64,000 nucleotides of DNA, taken from positions 1 through 64,000 of the forward strand of contig JAQMWT010000190.1 of the NCBI GenBank assembly GCA_029834535.1, written 5' to 3'. This DNA comes from Chrysophaeum taylorii (Eukaryota; Sar; Pelagophyceae; Pelagomonadales; Pelagomonadaceae). The translations under genes were made by a program, and so were the position numbers. The notes beneath the pieces were generated by a model. It was not told the origin of the DNA, made no database searches, and saw only the letters and a program-made list of their open reading frames with translations. Below are positions 56,215-64,000 of this stretch, in pieces; position 1 is the stretch's first letter; the number at the start of each line of letters is the position of its first letter.

Positions 56215-56760
56215 TTATTGGTATTGCGCAGCACGTGTGGGGTAGGGTGGAGTCGTCGACCCGGAAGAGGATAACCTCGGGGTTGCCGATCGACAGAGAG
56301 CCACGTAGAGCTGGACGTGACAGAAGACGGGCTTGGGCAAGAGGACGCCGACCTCGCGGGGCGTCTGGCCCTTGCTCTTGTTGATCGTTTGGCGTCGGCG
56401 GGCCTTGAGGGATACAGGTTGGAGGAGCCTCGGTGACACGACACGATCGATCATGTATCTGGTACCGTTGCAGTGGCCGTGCGACGGGTCGAGGTTGCGA
56501 AGACTTTAAGCTCGCGATCAAAGCCAGCATGCCGTTGGTTGTCAGGGAGTTGAAACTCGACTGTAAAGAGCGAGGCGTCGTCTTCCGACCCAACCTAGTC
56601 GGCCGAAAAGAACTCCGACGCCTCGTCTCCGGGAAAAAAAGGCCGCGGTCATGCGCGTGTTGTCGGCATCGACAACATCGTTTCGACGGGGCGTGAGAAT
56701 GGCGCGCGGAAAGAGCCGCCGCGGGTCGTGGAAACAGTCTGCGAGGTCGCCGTATATGGC
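56215..56760 (-). pseudogene. Helitron helicase, C-terminal remnant (unit 2)
   Basis: The same two conserved stretches as in units 1a and 1b (AILTPRRNDVVDADNTRMT; RQTINKSKGQTPREVG with PKPVFCHVQLYVALCRS) in separate frames. It is slightly more diverged than 1a and 1b are from each other. Confidence 0.75.
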
Positions 56761-56820
56761 TTGGAGGATCACTGTCTGACTCGCGCCTACCTGAGCCTTA
56801 CCTGAATCGGGGGACAAACA

Positions 56821-56878
56821 CCACCCACATCCTTCATGCCCCCCCCCCCACACCCCTCTTAGCAGTCGACCTTTAAAG
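56821..56878. repeat. Left arm of a ~58-bp inverted repeat around YR copy 2
   Basis: Starts CCACCCACATCCTTCATGCC and ends AGCAGTCGACCTTTAAAG. It recurs inverted at 60573-60631, about 90% alike by eye. It is absent from YR copy 1. Confidence 0.8.
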
Positions 56879-57155
56879 AAAAACAGACGTTTCCGGACGC
56901 CCCGTGCCGGAAAAAAAGTGTTCCGGCGGCGTCGGCGCCGAAGGCGCCGAAAAGGTGCCGAAAAGGCGCCGAAGAGGCGCCGAAGAGGCGCCGAAAAGGC
57001 GCCGAAAAGGCGCCGAAGGCGCCGCCGAAGCGCCGAAGCCGCCGAAGCCGCCGAAAGCGCCGAAGCCGCCGAAGCCGCCGAAGCCTTCGGGGCCGGCGCT
57101 GGAGGCGCCAAAGGCGCCGAAGGCGCCAGCGACTTTGGCGGCGCCGGTGACGCCG

Positions 57156-57365
57156 CCGGGAGTGGATGCTGTTCATAATCAGGAGGAGATTTAGAAATAA
57201 GATGAGGAAAAGTCAGTTTAGAGGAAACACGGACTTGACCGTTTTTAGGATTAAGGACAACATCGGCTAAATGATTAACATGGGGTGTTATTAAAGGGTT
57301 TATAACGTTAGCACCGCATAAGTAGATGTAGGGACGACATCGGGGTTCATATTTGTGAAATTCGT
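57156..57365 (-). mobile_element. Copia fragment patch inside YR copy 2
   Basis: About 205 bp matching the family A integrase C-terminal region (near 19.23-19.43 kb) in antisense, including LADVVLNP and SKSPPDYEQH. Copy 1 has uninterrupted sequence here. No LTR and no target duplication accompany it. Confidence 0.8.
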
Positions 57366-57694
57366 CGCCGGAGGCCCCGGCGGCTTTGGCGGCGCCGAAG
57401 GCTTTAGTGGCGCCCTCCAGCGCCGTGGCGGCGCCTCCGGCGCCGCCGGCGGCTTTTGTGGAGCCCTCCGGCGTCTAGGCACCTCCGCGCCGCTAAAGCC
57501 GCTTCTTCGACACCGGCGGCTCGCGCCGCGTAGAAGGACCCTTTCGTGGGCTTCTGGCACGAGGCTACGGGGTCGGCCCGAGGTTGCAAACCGATGGGTG
57601 ATGCTTTTCTTACTTGTTAATGTCAGCTTGTTCCCCCGGCCGCGGACGGCCGGCGGCTTAGGGGCGGTTCCAGGGCGTGCTCGCGGTGTTCGGA

Positions 57695-60190
57695 TTAGTT
57701 GCTGCTGGTGATGCGCGGCCGTTTGGCAGCGGGGGCGAAATCGGGGTCGAGCGTGTCGTCGATCTCCTTTCGGAAATTGTGGAAGTTTGCTCTTGAGATT
57801 GGGAAATTCCGGCGGGAGATTCCGGGGAGTTTGGAGATCTGACTGACTCGGTCGTCGATGTAGTTGGCCTTCATGCCGCCCTTCGCTTCGAAGGCCTTGG
57901 GCATCGGAACCGATGGGCTCTTGTGCTTCATGTACAACATCGCAAGGTAGCGGCGTACGAAGCCGAGGAGTTTGGTGGCAAGGGCGCGCTTTTTGCCAAT
58001 TTCCATGTTCGACGATGCCAATCCCTTGATTTCGGCGTCGGTTCCCATAAACCTGACACACTTGAGCAGATTCTCGCAGCGTCTCTTGTCCTGGCGTGTC
58101 ATGGTGTGAGGCAGTTTATGTCCTAACCACCCGACAACGACATCCACGGCGGCGACGCCACTGAGTTTGTCGAGGTCGAATGAGGGTGCTGCGCTGGAAC
58201 GCACGAGCATGTTGTTGACTGTTGGAGGAGCGGTCGCGTGAGTGCAGGCCGGGAAGACGGAGGGTGGGAGAGGGCCTCGAGATTGCATGACCAAAGGCGG
58301 CATGACTGCCGCCGGCGTGGGCACGACAACGGCGGTGGGCGCCGGTGCGGGGATTGGTGCGTTCACGATCCGCTCGGGCTGAGGCACGACAGGGGCCGGG
58401 GCCAAGGACGGGACCGACGCCGATGCCATCGCGGGAGGCGGCGGCGGTGGCGGAAGCGGGGCGACGGGGCTGTGCGCTGCTGGAGGCGGCAGCACCGGTG
58501 GAGGCGGCAGGAGTGGCTGCTCCGGTGGCTCGATTGGCTGCAGTTGCGGTGGTTGGGCTAGCTGCGCGACTCCAAAGATATCGAGTAGGCATCCAACCAT
58601 CATCTGCAGCTGATCGAACTTTCCGTGGAGTTGATCGACCTTTCCGTGGAGCTCGCGGTTTTCGTTGCGCTGGCGAGCCATCTCACGATCCTCATAGCCT
58701 GAGATCCAGCGGCCTGTGAGGTGAAGGTTGGCCTCGTCGAACGCAGAGCGAATTTTGCGGCTCCATTGGCGAAGGACGGCGTCGGGCGCGCCGTACTGCG
58801 CACCAAAGATATGATTGACGGCGTCTCGAAGCTTAAGGTTAACGAACAGGAAATAATTGCCGTCCTGCCGCTCGGGGTAGTACATGACGATGCTGGCGAA
58901 GGCCGCCGTGATGAGGCTCCACAGCTTCCCGTCGCGTTGATACTCTTCGGGGTACTGGGTGTCGATCTGAAGCACGACTTTTATGACATCGACGAGCTTG
59001 TCGGGGTCAACGCCGAGGGCGAGGATGACGTCGATGGACGCCGGCACGGGACCGCGGGGTATTTGGCCCCAAGCCGGCTTGCGCCAGCCCGCGAGGATGA
59101 TAGCGCCCGGCATGACTTGGCAGTTCAACTTCCGGAAGTATTCGAAGAATGCTGAGACAGAGCGAAGCTCGTGTCCCGTCACCATTACGCAGTGCTCGAG
59201 GGCCAACGAGCCGGCAAGATACTCGCAGACACCGTGGCGGAAGCTAGCCGCGGAGGCGTTGTCGGGAGGCTTGTCGTCGCCGCCAGTAATTTCGACGGCT
59301 TCGAAGCTGCGAGCACGCGAGCCTCGGGCCGCCGTTGAGGAACGCGGCAACAGGTCCTCGACGTATCGCCCGATCCTCTTCGCGGAGCTGTCGGTGTTGA
59401 CGAGGTCGGGGAAGAGCCAGCGAGTGCCGTCGTCCTCCTGGACTTCGAGGCGATTGAGGACCATGTTGTCGGCAAAGGACGTAAGAATGCAGCGTTCCCA
59501 CCCGTTCCCCGCAATCCAGGCAGTGAGCTTGGTCTTCGAGACCTTTGACTGCGGCACCGTGATGAACCACGCGTTGAACTGGACGTCGAAGCGTCCCACG
59601 TTTCCTAGCGCCATCCACCTGGGCTCGCTCGATCGAGCCCCTGCCATCCAGAGGCCGTGGATCGTGTGGATGCGCTTGGCGGATTCCTGGCTGCCCTTCC
59701 GAGCGTAGGCCCGGACAATGCGGTCAATTTGGCACGGGTATATAGCTGGAGCCGTGTGGTCCTCATCTTCGCCCGCCGCCATCGAGCGTTGAGACTTGAT
59801 CCGCTGGATGTTGTGGCGTATACCACGACACCAGACGGCCCATTCCGAGCGCGAACCCGAGTTGAGACACACGAAGAAGTCTTTGACGTCCGCCGCCGCT
59901 CCCCGAACGTCGAACCTGGTCTTGGCGGCCCGGAGGACGATGCCCAAAATGTCGAGGATGCTCGTCGTTCCGAGGCTCGTTTCCTCGACGAGATAGAAGG
60001 CGAAGCGTTCCCAAACCCTGGGCGCCGCCAAGACCGCAACGTCCACATCGCTGAAGGGGCCCCGGGGCCGGTCGCCTTTGCCGTTGGCAAAAGCATTGAA
60101 GTGCCGAATCGCGTTCGTTCGAGCTCGGTCGCGGTCTCCAGACATTCCTGCGCTCCCGATGGTTCCGCTGGGAACCGCGGCGCCGCTCAT
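57695..60190 (-). CDS. Tyrosine recombinase (Crypton-like), YR element copy 2
   Basis: An 831-residue protein, open from ATG to stop. It should cut and rejoin DNA at the element ends through a covalent 3'-phosphotyrosine link. An N-terminal helical core-binding-like domain covers residues 25-135. The catalytic domain shows R186 in GARSSEP, a Lys-rich beta-hairpin near 216-221, R318-H319 in ASFRHG, H340 in VTGH and the nucleophile Y351 in FFEYFR, with the spacing normal for the family. The usual His three residues before the second Arg is Ala here. A coiled coil with HGK-DQL units (505-530), a Pro-rich linker (545-690) and a C-terminal Lys/Arg-rich domain (690-831, ending near a KRPR nuclear signal) follow. 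No reverse transcriptase is nearby. Confidence 0.82.
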   Translation of the reverse strand: MSGAAVPSGTIGSAGMSGDRDRARTNAIRHFNAFANGKGDRPRGPFSDVDVAVLAAPRVWERFAFYLVEETSLGTTSILDILGIVLRAAKTRFDVRGAAADVKDFFVCLNSGSRSEWAVWCRGIRHNIQRIKSQRSMAAGEDEDHTAPAIYPCQIDRIVRAYARKGSQESAKRIHTIHGLWMAGARSSEPRWMALGNVGRFDVQFNAWFITVPQSKVSKTKLTAWIAGNGWERCILTSFADNMVLNRLEVQEDDGTRWLFPDLVNTDSSAKRIGRYVEDLLPRSSTAARGSRARSFEAVEITGGDDKPPDNASAASFRHGVCEYLAGSLALEHCVMVTGHELRSVSAFFEYFRKLNCQVMPGAIILAGWRKPAWGQIPRGPVPASIDVILALGVDPDKLVDVIKVVLQIDTQYPEEYQRDGKLWSLITAAFASIVMYYPERQDGNYFLFVNLKLRDAVNHIFGAQYGAPDAVLRQWSRKIRSAFDEANLHLTGRWISGYEDREMARQRNENRELHGKVDQLHGKFDQLQMMVGCLLDIFGVAQLAQPPQLQPIEPPEQPLLPPPPVLPPPAAHSPVAPLPPPPPPPAMASASVPSLAPAPVVPQPERIVNAPIPAPAPTAVVVPTPAAVMPPLVMQSRGPLPPSVFPACTHATAPPTVNNMLVRSSAAPSFDLDKLSGVAAVDVVVGWLGHKLPHTMTRQDKRRCENLLKCVRFMGTDAEIKGLASSNMEIGKKRALATKLLGFVRRYLAMLYMKHKSPSVPMPKAFEAKGGMKANYIDDRVSQISKLPGISRRNFPISRANFHNFRKEIDDTLDPDFAPAAKRPRITSSN

Positions 60191-60205
60191 GTTTTGTCGA
60201 TCCGC

Positions 60206-60214
60206 GTATATAGA
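60206..60214 (-). promoter_or_regulatory. TATA-like box of YR gene copy 2
   Basis: A TATATA stretch about 20 bases upstream of the minus-strand ATG, matching the place of the longer run in copy 1. Confidence 0.35.
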
Positions 60215-60572
60215 CTACGTCCGTCGACTCAACCCGCGTTCGACTTGGCGACCTACTCGACTTGGTCGTCCTCGAGAACTCCACGACTTGGTCGTGTCCT
60301 ACGACTTTGGGGCGTCGGACGTTTGGCTCGGTTTTGGCTTTGTCGCACGCATGCCCACCCTACTTTGGTTTGGAAATGCGCGAACGTTGGGCTTCGCGAC
60401 TCTTCCCCCGGTCCTTCCCCTCTGGTCTTCCGCCTCTAAGTAAAGACTTCTAACGGACCGTCCGGAAACGTCCGCCAAGCCAGAAAAACAAACAAACATC
60501 TGCCGATTAGTAGTAAAGAAAAGATGAGAACAAACAAACATCCGCCGATTAGTAGTAAAGAAATGATAATGG

Positions 60573-60631
60573 CTTTAAAGGTCGACTGCTAAGATGGGGG
60601 TGTGTGTGGCGGGCATGAAGGATGTGGGTGG
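60573..60631. repeat. Right arm of the ~58-bp inverted repeat around YR copy 2
   Basis: Inverted match to 56821-56878. It lies outside the Helitron-like 5' end and immediately before the mitochondrial tRNA-like piece. Confidence 0.8.
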
Positions 60632-60639
60632 TTTTGTGG

Positions 60640-60690
60640 GGTAATGGCTTCCAAAGCCAGGGGTTATGGGTTCAAGTCCCATTCTTTCTG
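60640..60690 (+). tRNA. trnW: Partial mitochondrial-type tRNA-Trp (CCA), 5' end missing
   Basis: The anticodon arm ATGGC-TTCCAAA-GCCAG has T33 and anticodon CCA at 60651-60653. It is followed by a T arm ATGGG-TTCAAGT-CCCAT and 3' acceptor sequence. No matching 5' acceptor strand is found upstream, where the inverted repeat begins. It is therefore a fragment inside a mitochondrial insertion, not a working gene. Shifting the loop by one base would suggest Gly(TCC), but the 7-base loop favours Trp. Confidence 0.5.
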
Positions 60691-60726
60691 ATCAGATATA
60701 TTTTTATTTCTTCTTAAACTAATTTT

Positions 60727-60842
60727 ATGTATCTAAATATTATTTTTTTGCCCTTTTTGGGATCTTTTTTTGGAGGATTTTTTGGCAGATTTTTAGGAGC
60801 GTTTGGTTCTTCTATAATAACAACCAGTTGCATAGGATTTGT
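60727..60842 (+). pseudogene. nad5: Mitochondrial nad5, 5' end fragment
   Basis: ATG at 60727 is followed by [20 protein letters not shown] and [17 protein letters not shown], the start of mitochondrial NAD5. It breaks off at about 60842. The AT-rich leader (60691-60726) separates it from the tRNA piece. It is a second nuclear mitochondrial insertion, or a displaced part of the first. Confidence 0.8.
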
Positions 60843-63170
60843 GAGGAAGCTATGACACTTACCCCTGCACCACGTATCCAGTATCCCCACGTCATTCCCT
60901 TATCGCTAGTGTAACGCCCCATTCCAGTTGTCACATGGTAGCAGGTGTTCTTTTCGATTTTATCGTCTCGCGTTTCGTACCGACGAATGTGGTTGTACCC
61001 TTGAGAAGTTCAACAACAACAATTTAGATGGCATGCACAACCACTACCGTCGCGCTATCCGCCGCGTCGTCAGCCACAACCCCGACTTCAGACTCTTCCA
61101 ACTGACCTACCCTAGACGCCCCCCTTTCCCAACAACCTGGCTCTACTCGATTCCGACGCACTACCCAATGTCATATTGGCGGCTGCAAGGGTCGCTTTAA
61201 GAGGGACTGCCGCAAGTTTCAAAGTTCCTAGCTATTCCACGACAACGTCTTACCCACCATCGCCGTTCTTCTCAACAACGGAACACTTCCAATGACTCCA
61301 AAAACACCCAACAACACCAACCCACCAAAACCAACACCATTAACACTACCTTTTCTGCTCCTATGCCTACTCCAACCTTGACTGATTCTCGTTCCACTCC
61401 GCCGCTTTTCTTAATACCACCATCTATTACACCCCCTTCACCGCCTTAAACGGCCACACCCAACGTCTCACATCCACCTCCCGATACTCTGTCTTATCAT
61501 ATTTGCACCTTTCTGCCAATCAAGATAATTCCAAGTCAACGTGTGTACCGCCGCTTGTCTGGCGCAAGCACATCAACAACCCCATCCCACGGAAGCCCCT
61601 CGTTGTGGACTTTTTTTGTTTTTAGCTCCCATTGCACAGGCGCCCTTCGTTCTGTATTTTCCGCTATTCGTTGCTCCCCTCCTCGTTCTGTATTTTCACC
61701 TCGTCGTTGCTCCCCTCCTCGTTCTGTATTTCGCCTATTCGTTGATCCACTCCCCGTTGTGCATTTTCAGCTATTCCTTGATCCACTCCCCGTTCTGCAT
61801 TTTCCCCTATTCGTTGATCCACTCTTCGTTGTGCTTGTCGGTTTTGGTCAAACCAGCGAATCACGTTTCATCGCGCATTGCACCCGACACAACTAAGCTG
61901 TGCCTGTCAATTTTCGCGTGCGCAACTTCCGTGCTTCCTATGTGGTTGGGTCGCTCATCTTCGGTATCCTGGACCGACGCTTCTTTGCTGTGTGATTCGG
62001 CTTCTTCATCTACGGTATCAACACAATGTTGTGGTTATCCTTCGCGCACTATCTGCATTTCGCCGCTTTTCTGCTCAAATTCGGTTTTGCTCTCGAAGTG
62101 AATTCCGTGCTCCGCCCCCGCGACGCTATCTGCACTGTTCTTACGTGTCACTGCGACGCTATCTGCAACGTCCTTAAGTGCCACCACAGTTTTGCCACTA
62201 TCGTCAACTTCTACCGCAGTTTATTCGAGTATGACGAGCAAAGATCGCCGCTTGCTCCTCAAACGTTGGCCCATATGGCAACTTCGTTCTTGGGAATGCG
62301 AAAAAGGGCCACTTTCTTATCTGCCACAGCAGGCTGGCATACAGCAGCCTGGTCTACCCATGTTCGTTCCTTACAACGCTGGCGCGTCAGAAGTCTTCCA
62401 TCTTCGCGTCAAGGACGCGGTCATGAACATGGCAACTTGCTCGCGCCACAACGACCAAACACCCACGTTCGCATCAAACCTGTTTACGCCTGTTTTTGAT
62501 CCCGTCGCCTCCGCCCATCGTCATAACCTGGTCACCATGCAACATATCTGCCCACAGGCCACGTTCTCATCAGACGTCTGGTACACCGCTATTATATATA
62601 CCAGCGTGGCCACAATTGCCTAACGCAAGTCTTCCCAGGCACTTTTGTCGCTATTGTTCTTCAGACCTCGATTTTGCTGACAGTTTCGCTTATCAATGTC
62701 AACCACCGAAGGAACTTCAACGATGTTCCGACTTTCTCGAATCACGCTTCCAAGCTATCGTCTACTGTTGCCCCATTGTCGCCTGTTCCTGCTGTTGCCC
62801 GATTGTCACCTGTTTTTCCGCTGTTGCCCCCTTGTCCCCTGTGTTTGATGAGAATGCGCCGGTTTCACTGGGACTGATCACCCCATCACGTGAACCGACC
62901 ATTCTACGAGCTCATGAACTCCGAAGAAACAACAGGGAGAGAAAACAAAAGTGCACAACAAAGTCGAGCCCACCAGAGCCGACAAAACCAACGAGCCCAA
63001 AACCTCCTGAGGAAAGTGCAAAACAAAGTCGAGCCAAACAGAGCCGACCGCGCCAAGTCGACAAAGCGCACATTATTCAGAAACAACTGGAGAAAAAAGA
63101 TTCTGTGTCATCTCATGTCGATTCTGTGTCATCTTGTCATTCCCTTCGATTATGTGTCATCTTGTCATTC

Positions 63171-63463
63171 TAACTAACTAACTAACTTCAGACCTCTCCC
63201 GAGCATGGGAGCCAGGCCGGACCGACAGGAGCCAGTCCGGAATCACGGGCCTGTAGACGAGGAGCGCCGAAAGGTCGGTCGGCGGAGAGTGACCATCAAG
63301 CTTGTCGCCATGCGACGAGGAGACCGCGATGTGACTGACAACCAACTCGTCGATAACCTTCCGTCTGCGCCCCCCGGCCATACCCCGTCCCACTGCGAAC
63401 GTTCCGGCTGCCAACCGGCCCGCCCGGGAGGCGAATAGGTGCCAACCTACGCCGGGAGGGCGG
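63171..63463 (-). mobile_element. SINE-like retroposon copy f
   Basis: 293 bp, 5'-truncated, flanked by ATCTTGTCATTC at 63159-63170 and 63464-63475 (12-bp target duplication). On the minus strand the tail is TTAG units. Nearly identical to copies b, c and d. Confidence 0.88.
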
Positions 63464-63579
63464 ATCTTGTCATTCCCTGTACGTTAATTATGCTAGCTTT
63501 CGTTTGTTAGTTCATTATGTCTTCCTTCCCCTCTGTCTCGCCCACACATTGATGACGGCGCTATCACTTCCACTCATTT

Positions 63580-64000
63580 ACGCGAAGCTCTAACCCATCC
63601 AAATCCTGCACGTCGGTTACAAGCCATTGCCAGAGAATATCATTCCCTCGGTCCGCTCGGTTACTGGGATGTTGTTCGCGTTCCTTCTACTTTTTCTGGC
63701 AACATCTGCACTTTGAAGTGGGTCCTCCGCAAGAAGTATGAATCTGGCCGCTCCAAATCGTACAAAACTCGTCTCGTTGTCCGCGGTTACACCCAGGTTC
63801 ACCGCATTGCTTACCACGACACGTACAGTCCTGTAGCCAACCCATACGCTTCCTTCTCACCTTTGTTGCCGTTCATGACTGGGATTTGCATAAGCTGGAT
63901 GTCACCTCTGCTTTCATACAAGCCCCTGTCTGGCCACCCGAAGGCTATGCTCCCAGCCAACCCAAAGATACCTCCAAACTCATTTCCACACTTTGTCGCT
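63580..64000 (+). pseudogene. Reverse transcriptase start of copia relic E (fossil)
   Basis: Reads LQAIAREYHSLGPLGYWDVV, then CTLKWVLRKKYESGRSKSYK and TRLVVRGYTQVHRIAYHDTY followed by SPVAN. These are the conserved first motifs of copia RT. It continues beyond the window. Confidence 0.85.

Larger units (their letters stand above)
56884..60474 (-). mobile_element. Tyrosine-recombinase element copy 2
   Basis: The inverted termini are CAGACGTTTCCGGAC (56884-56898) and GTCCGGAAACGTCCG (60460-60474). It is nearly identical to copy 1 over the gene. It differs by a 205-bp patch of copia sequence next to the GGCGCC array, fewer heptad units in the coiled coil, and no 54-bp tandem duplication upstream. 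The recombinase gene is open, so this copy could be the active one. Confidence 0.72.
55834..60561 (-). mobile_element. Helitron/Helentron-like unit 2, carrying YR element copy 2
   Basis: The 3' end CTGCACTTG is at 55834 and is followed by T on the minus strand. The 5' end motif TCTTTACTACTAATCGGCAG is present twice in a row, ending at 60519 and 60561. The helicase remnant is at 56215-56760 and the YR element at 56884-60474. The 3' end lies in copia B sequence, so it probably inserted there. Confidence 0.65.
60930..64000 (+). mobile_element. Copia relic E, heavily decayed, running off the window
   Basis: A Gag-like stretch with a zinc-knuckle-like CHIGGCKGRFKRDC lies at about 61.17 kb. Low-complexity decayed coding sequence follows, with CGTTGATCC/CCCGTT-type short repeats at about 61.66-61.84 kb. 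The RT start is near 63.6 kb. Between 61.3 and 63.1 kb no single domain can be named with confidence. It is old, with many breaks, and belongs to a family distinct from A to D. SINE copy f is inserted at 63171-63463. Confidence 0.6.

Noticed and set aside
60640-60690. A functional tRNA-Gly(TCC) gene
   Set aside because: The 5-base loop this needs is too short, and there is no 5' acceptor strand; the 7-base loop gives a Trp anticodon in a fragment.

Overview
This window reads as nuclear DNA of a photosynthetic eukaryote, probably an alga. The evidence is an intronless, GC-rich ferredoxin-type sulfite reductase gene, a large OPR-like repeat/RAP-domain gene of the kind that acts on organelle RNA, and nuclear copies of mitochondrial nad5. 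Most of the rest is transposable elements nested in one another. The lineage (red alga, stramenopile or other) cannot be fixed from this sequence alone.

Layout. (1) 1-1257: no recognisable gene. (2) 1258-6793: two head-to-tail Helitron/Helentron-like units carrying the 3' end of a Pif1-type helicase. The second holds a 3.5-kb tyrosine-recombinase (YR) element with 15-bp inverted ends; the first lacks it and serves as a natural empty site. (3) 6801-8690: sulfite reductase, the one clearly intact host gene, followed by a 21 x 16-bp minisatellite. (4) 9308-26560, minus strand: one OPR/RAP gene split by a 13.3-kb Ty1/copia element (family A, 11953-25224) with a TCATG target duplication. (5) 26774-44357, minus strand: a mitochondrial nad5 insertion cut by a copia element (family C, 26802-42466, target duplication CAATT) and by a 1.3-kb segment flanked by ATTA. 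Family C is itself interrupted by a Ty3/gypsy element (29054-39493, target duplication GGTCG). (6) 44361-55833: copia relic D, then a second family A copy, interrupted by copia family B. (7) 55834-60561: a further Helitron-like unit with an open copy of the YR gene (831 codons). (8) 60632-60842: a second mitochondrial insertion (tRNA-like piece plus the nad5 start). (9) 60930-64000: decayed copia relic E, running off the window.

Highlights. The gypsy element carries a C5-cytosine DNA methyltransferase domain between its protease and reverse transcriptase. A short retroposon (SINE-like) family with a TTAG-repeat tail occurs six times, five of them with clear target duplications of 8-18 bp. Copia families A and B both carry an extra coding region after pol with Cys pairs and a coiled coil. 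The YR element pairs a tyrosine recombinase with inverted termini, which is not usual for Crypton-type elements.

Order of events inferred from nesting: nad5 insertion, then copia C, then gypsy; OPR/RAP gene, then copia A1, then SINE copies; copia A2, then copia B, then a SINE copy and a Helitron-like unit beside it. LTR elements are described as fossils only, with approximate part boundaries.
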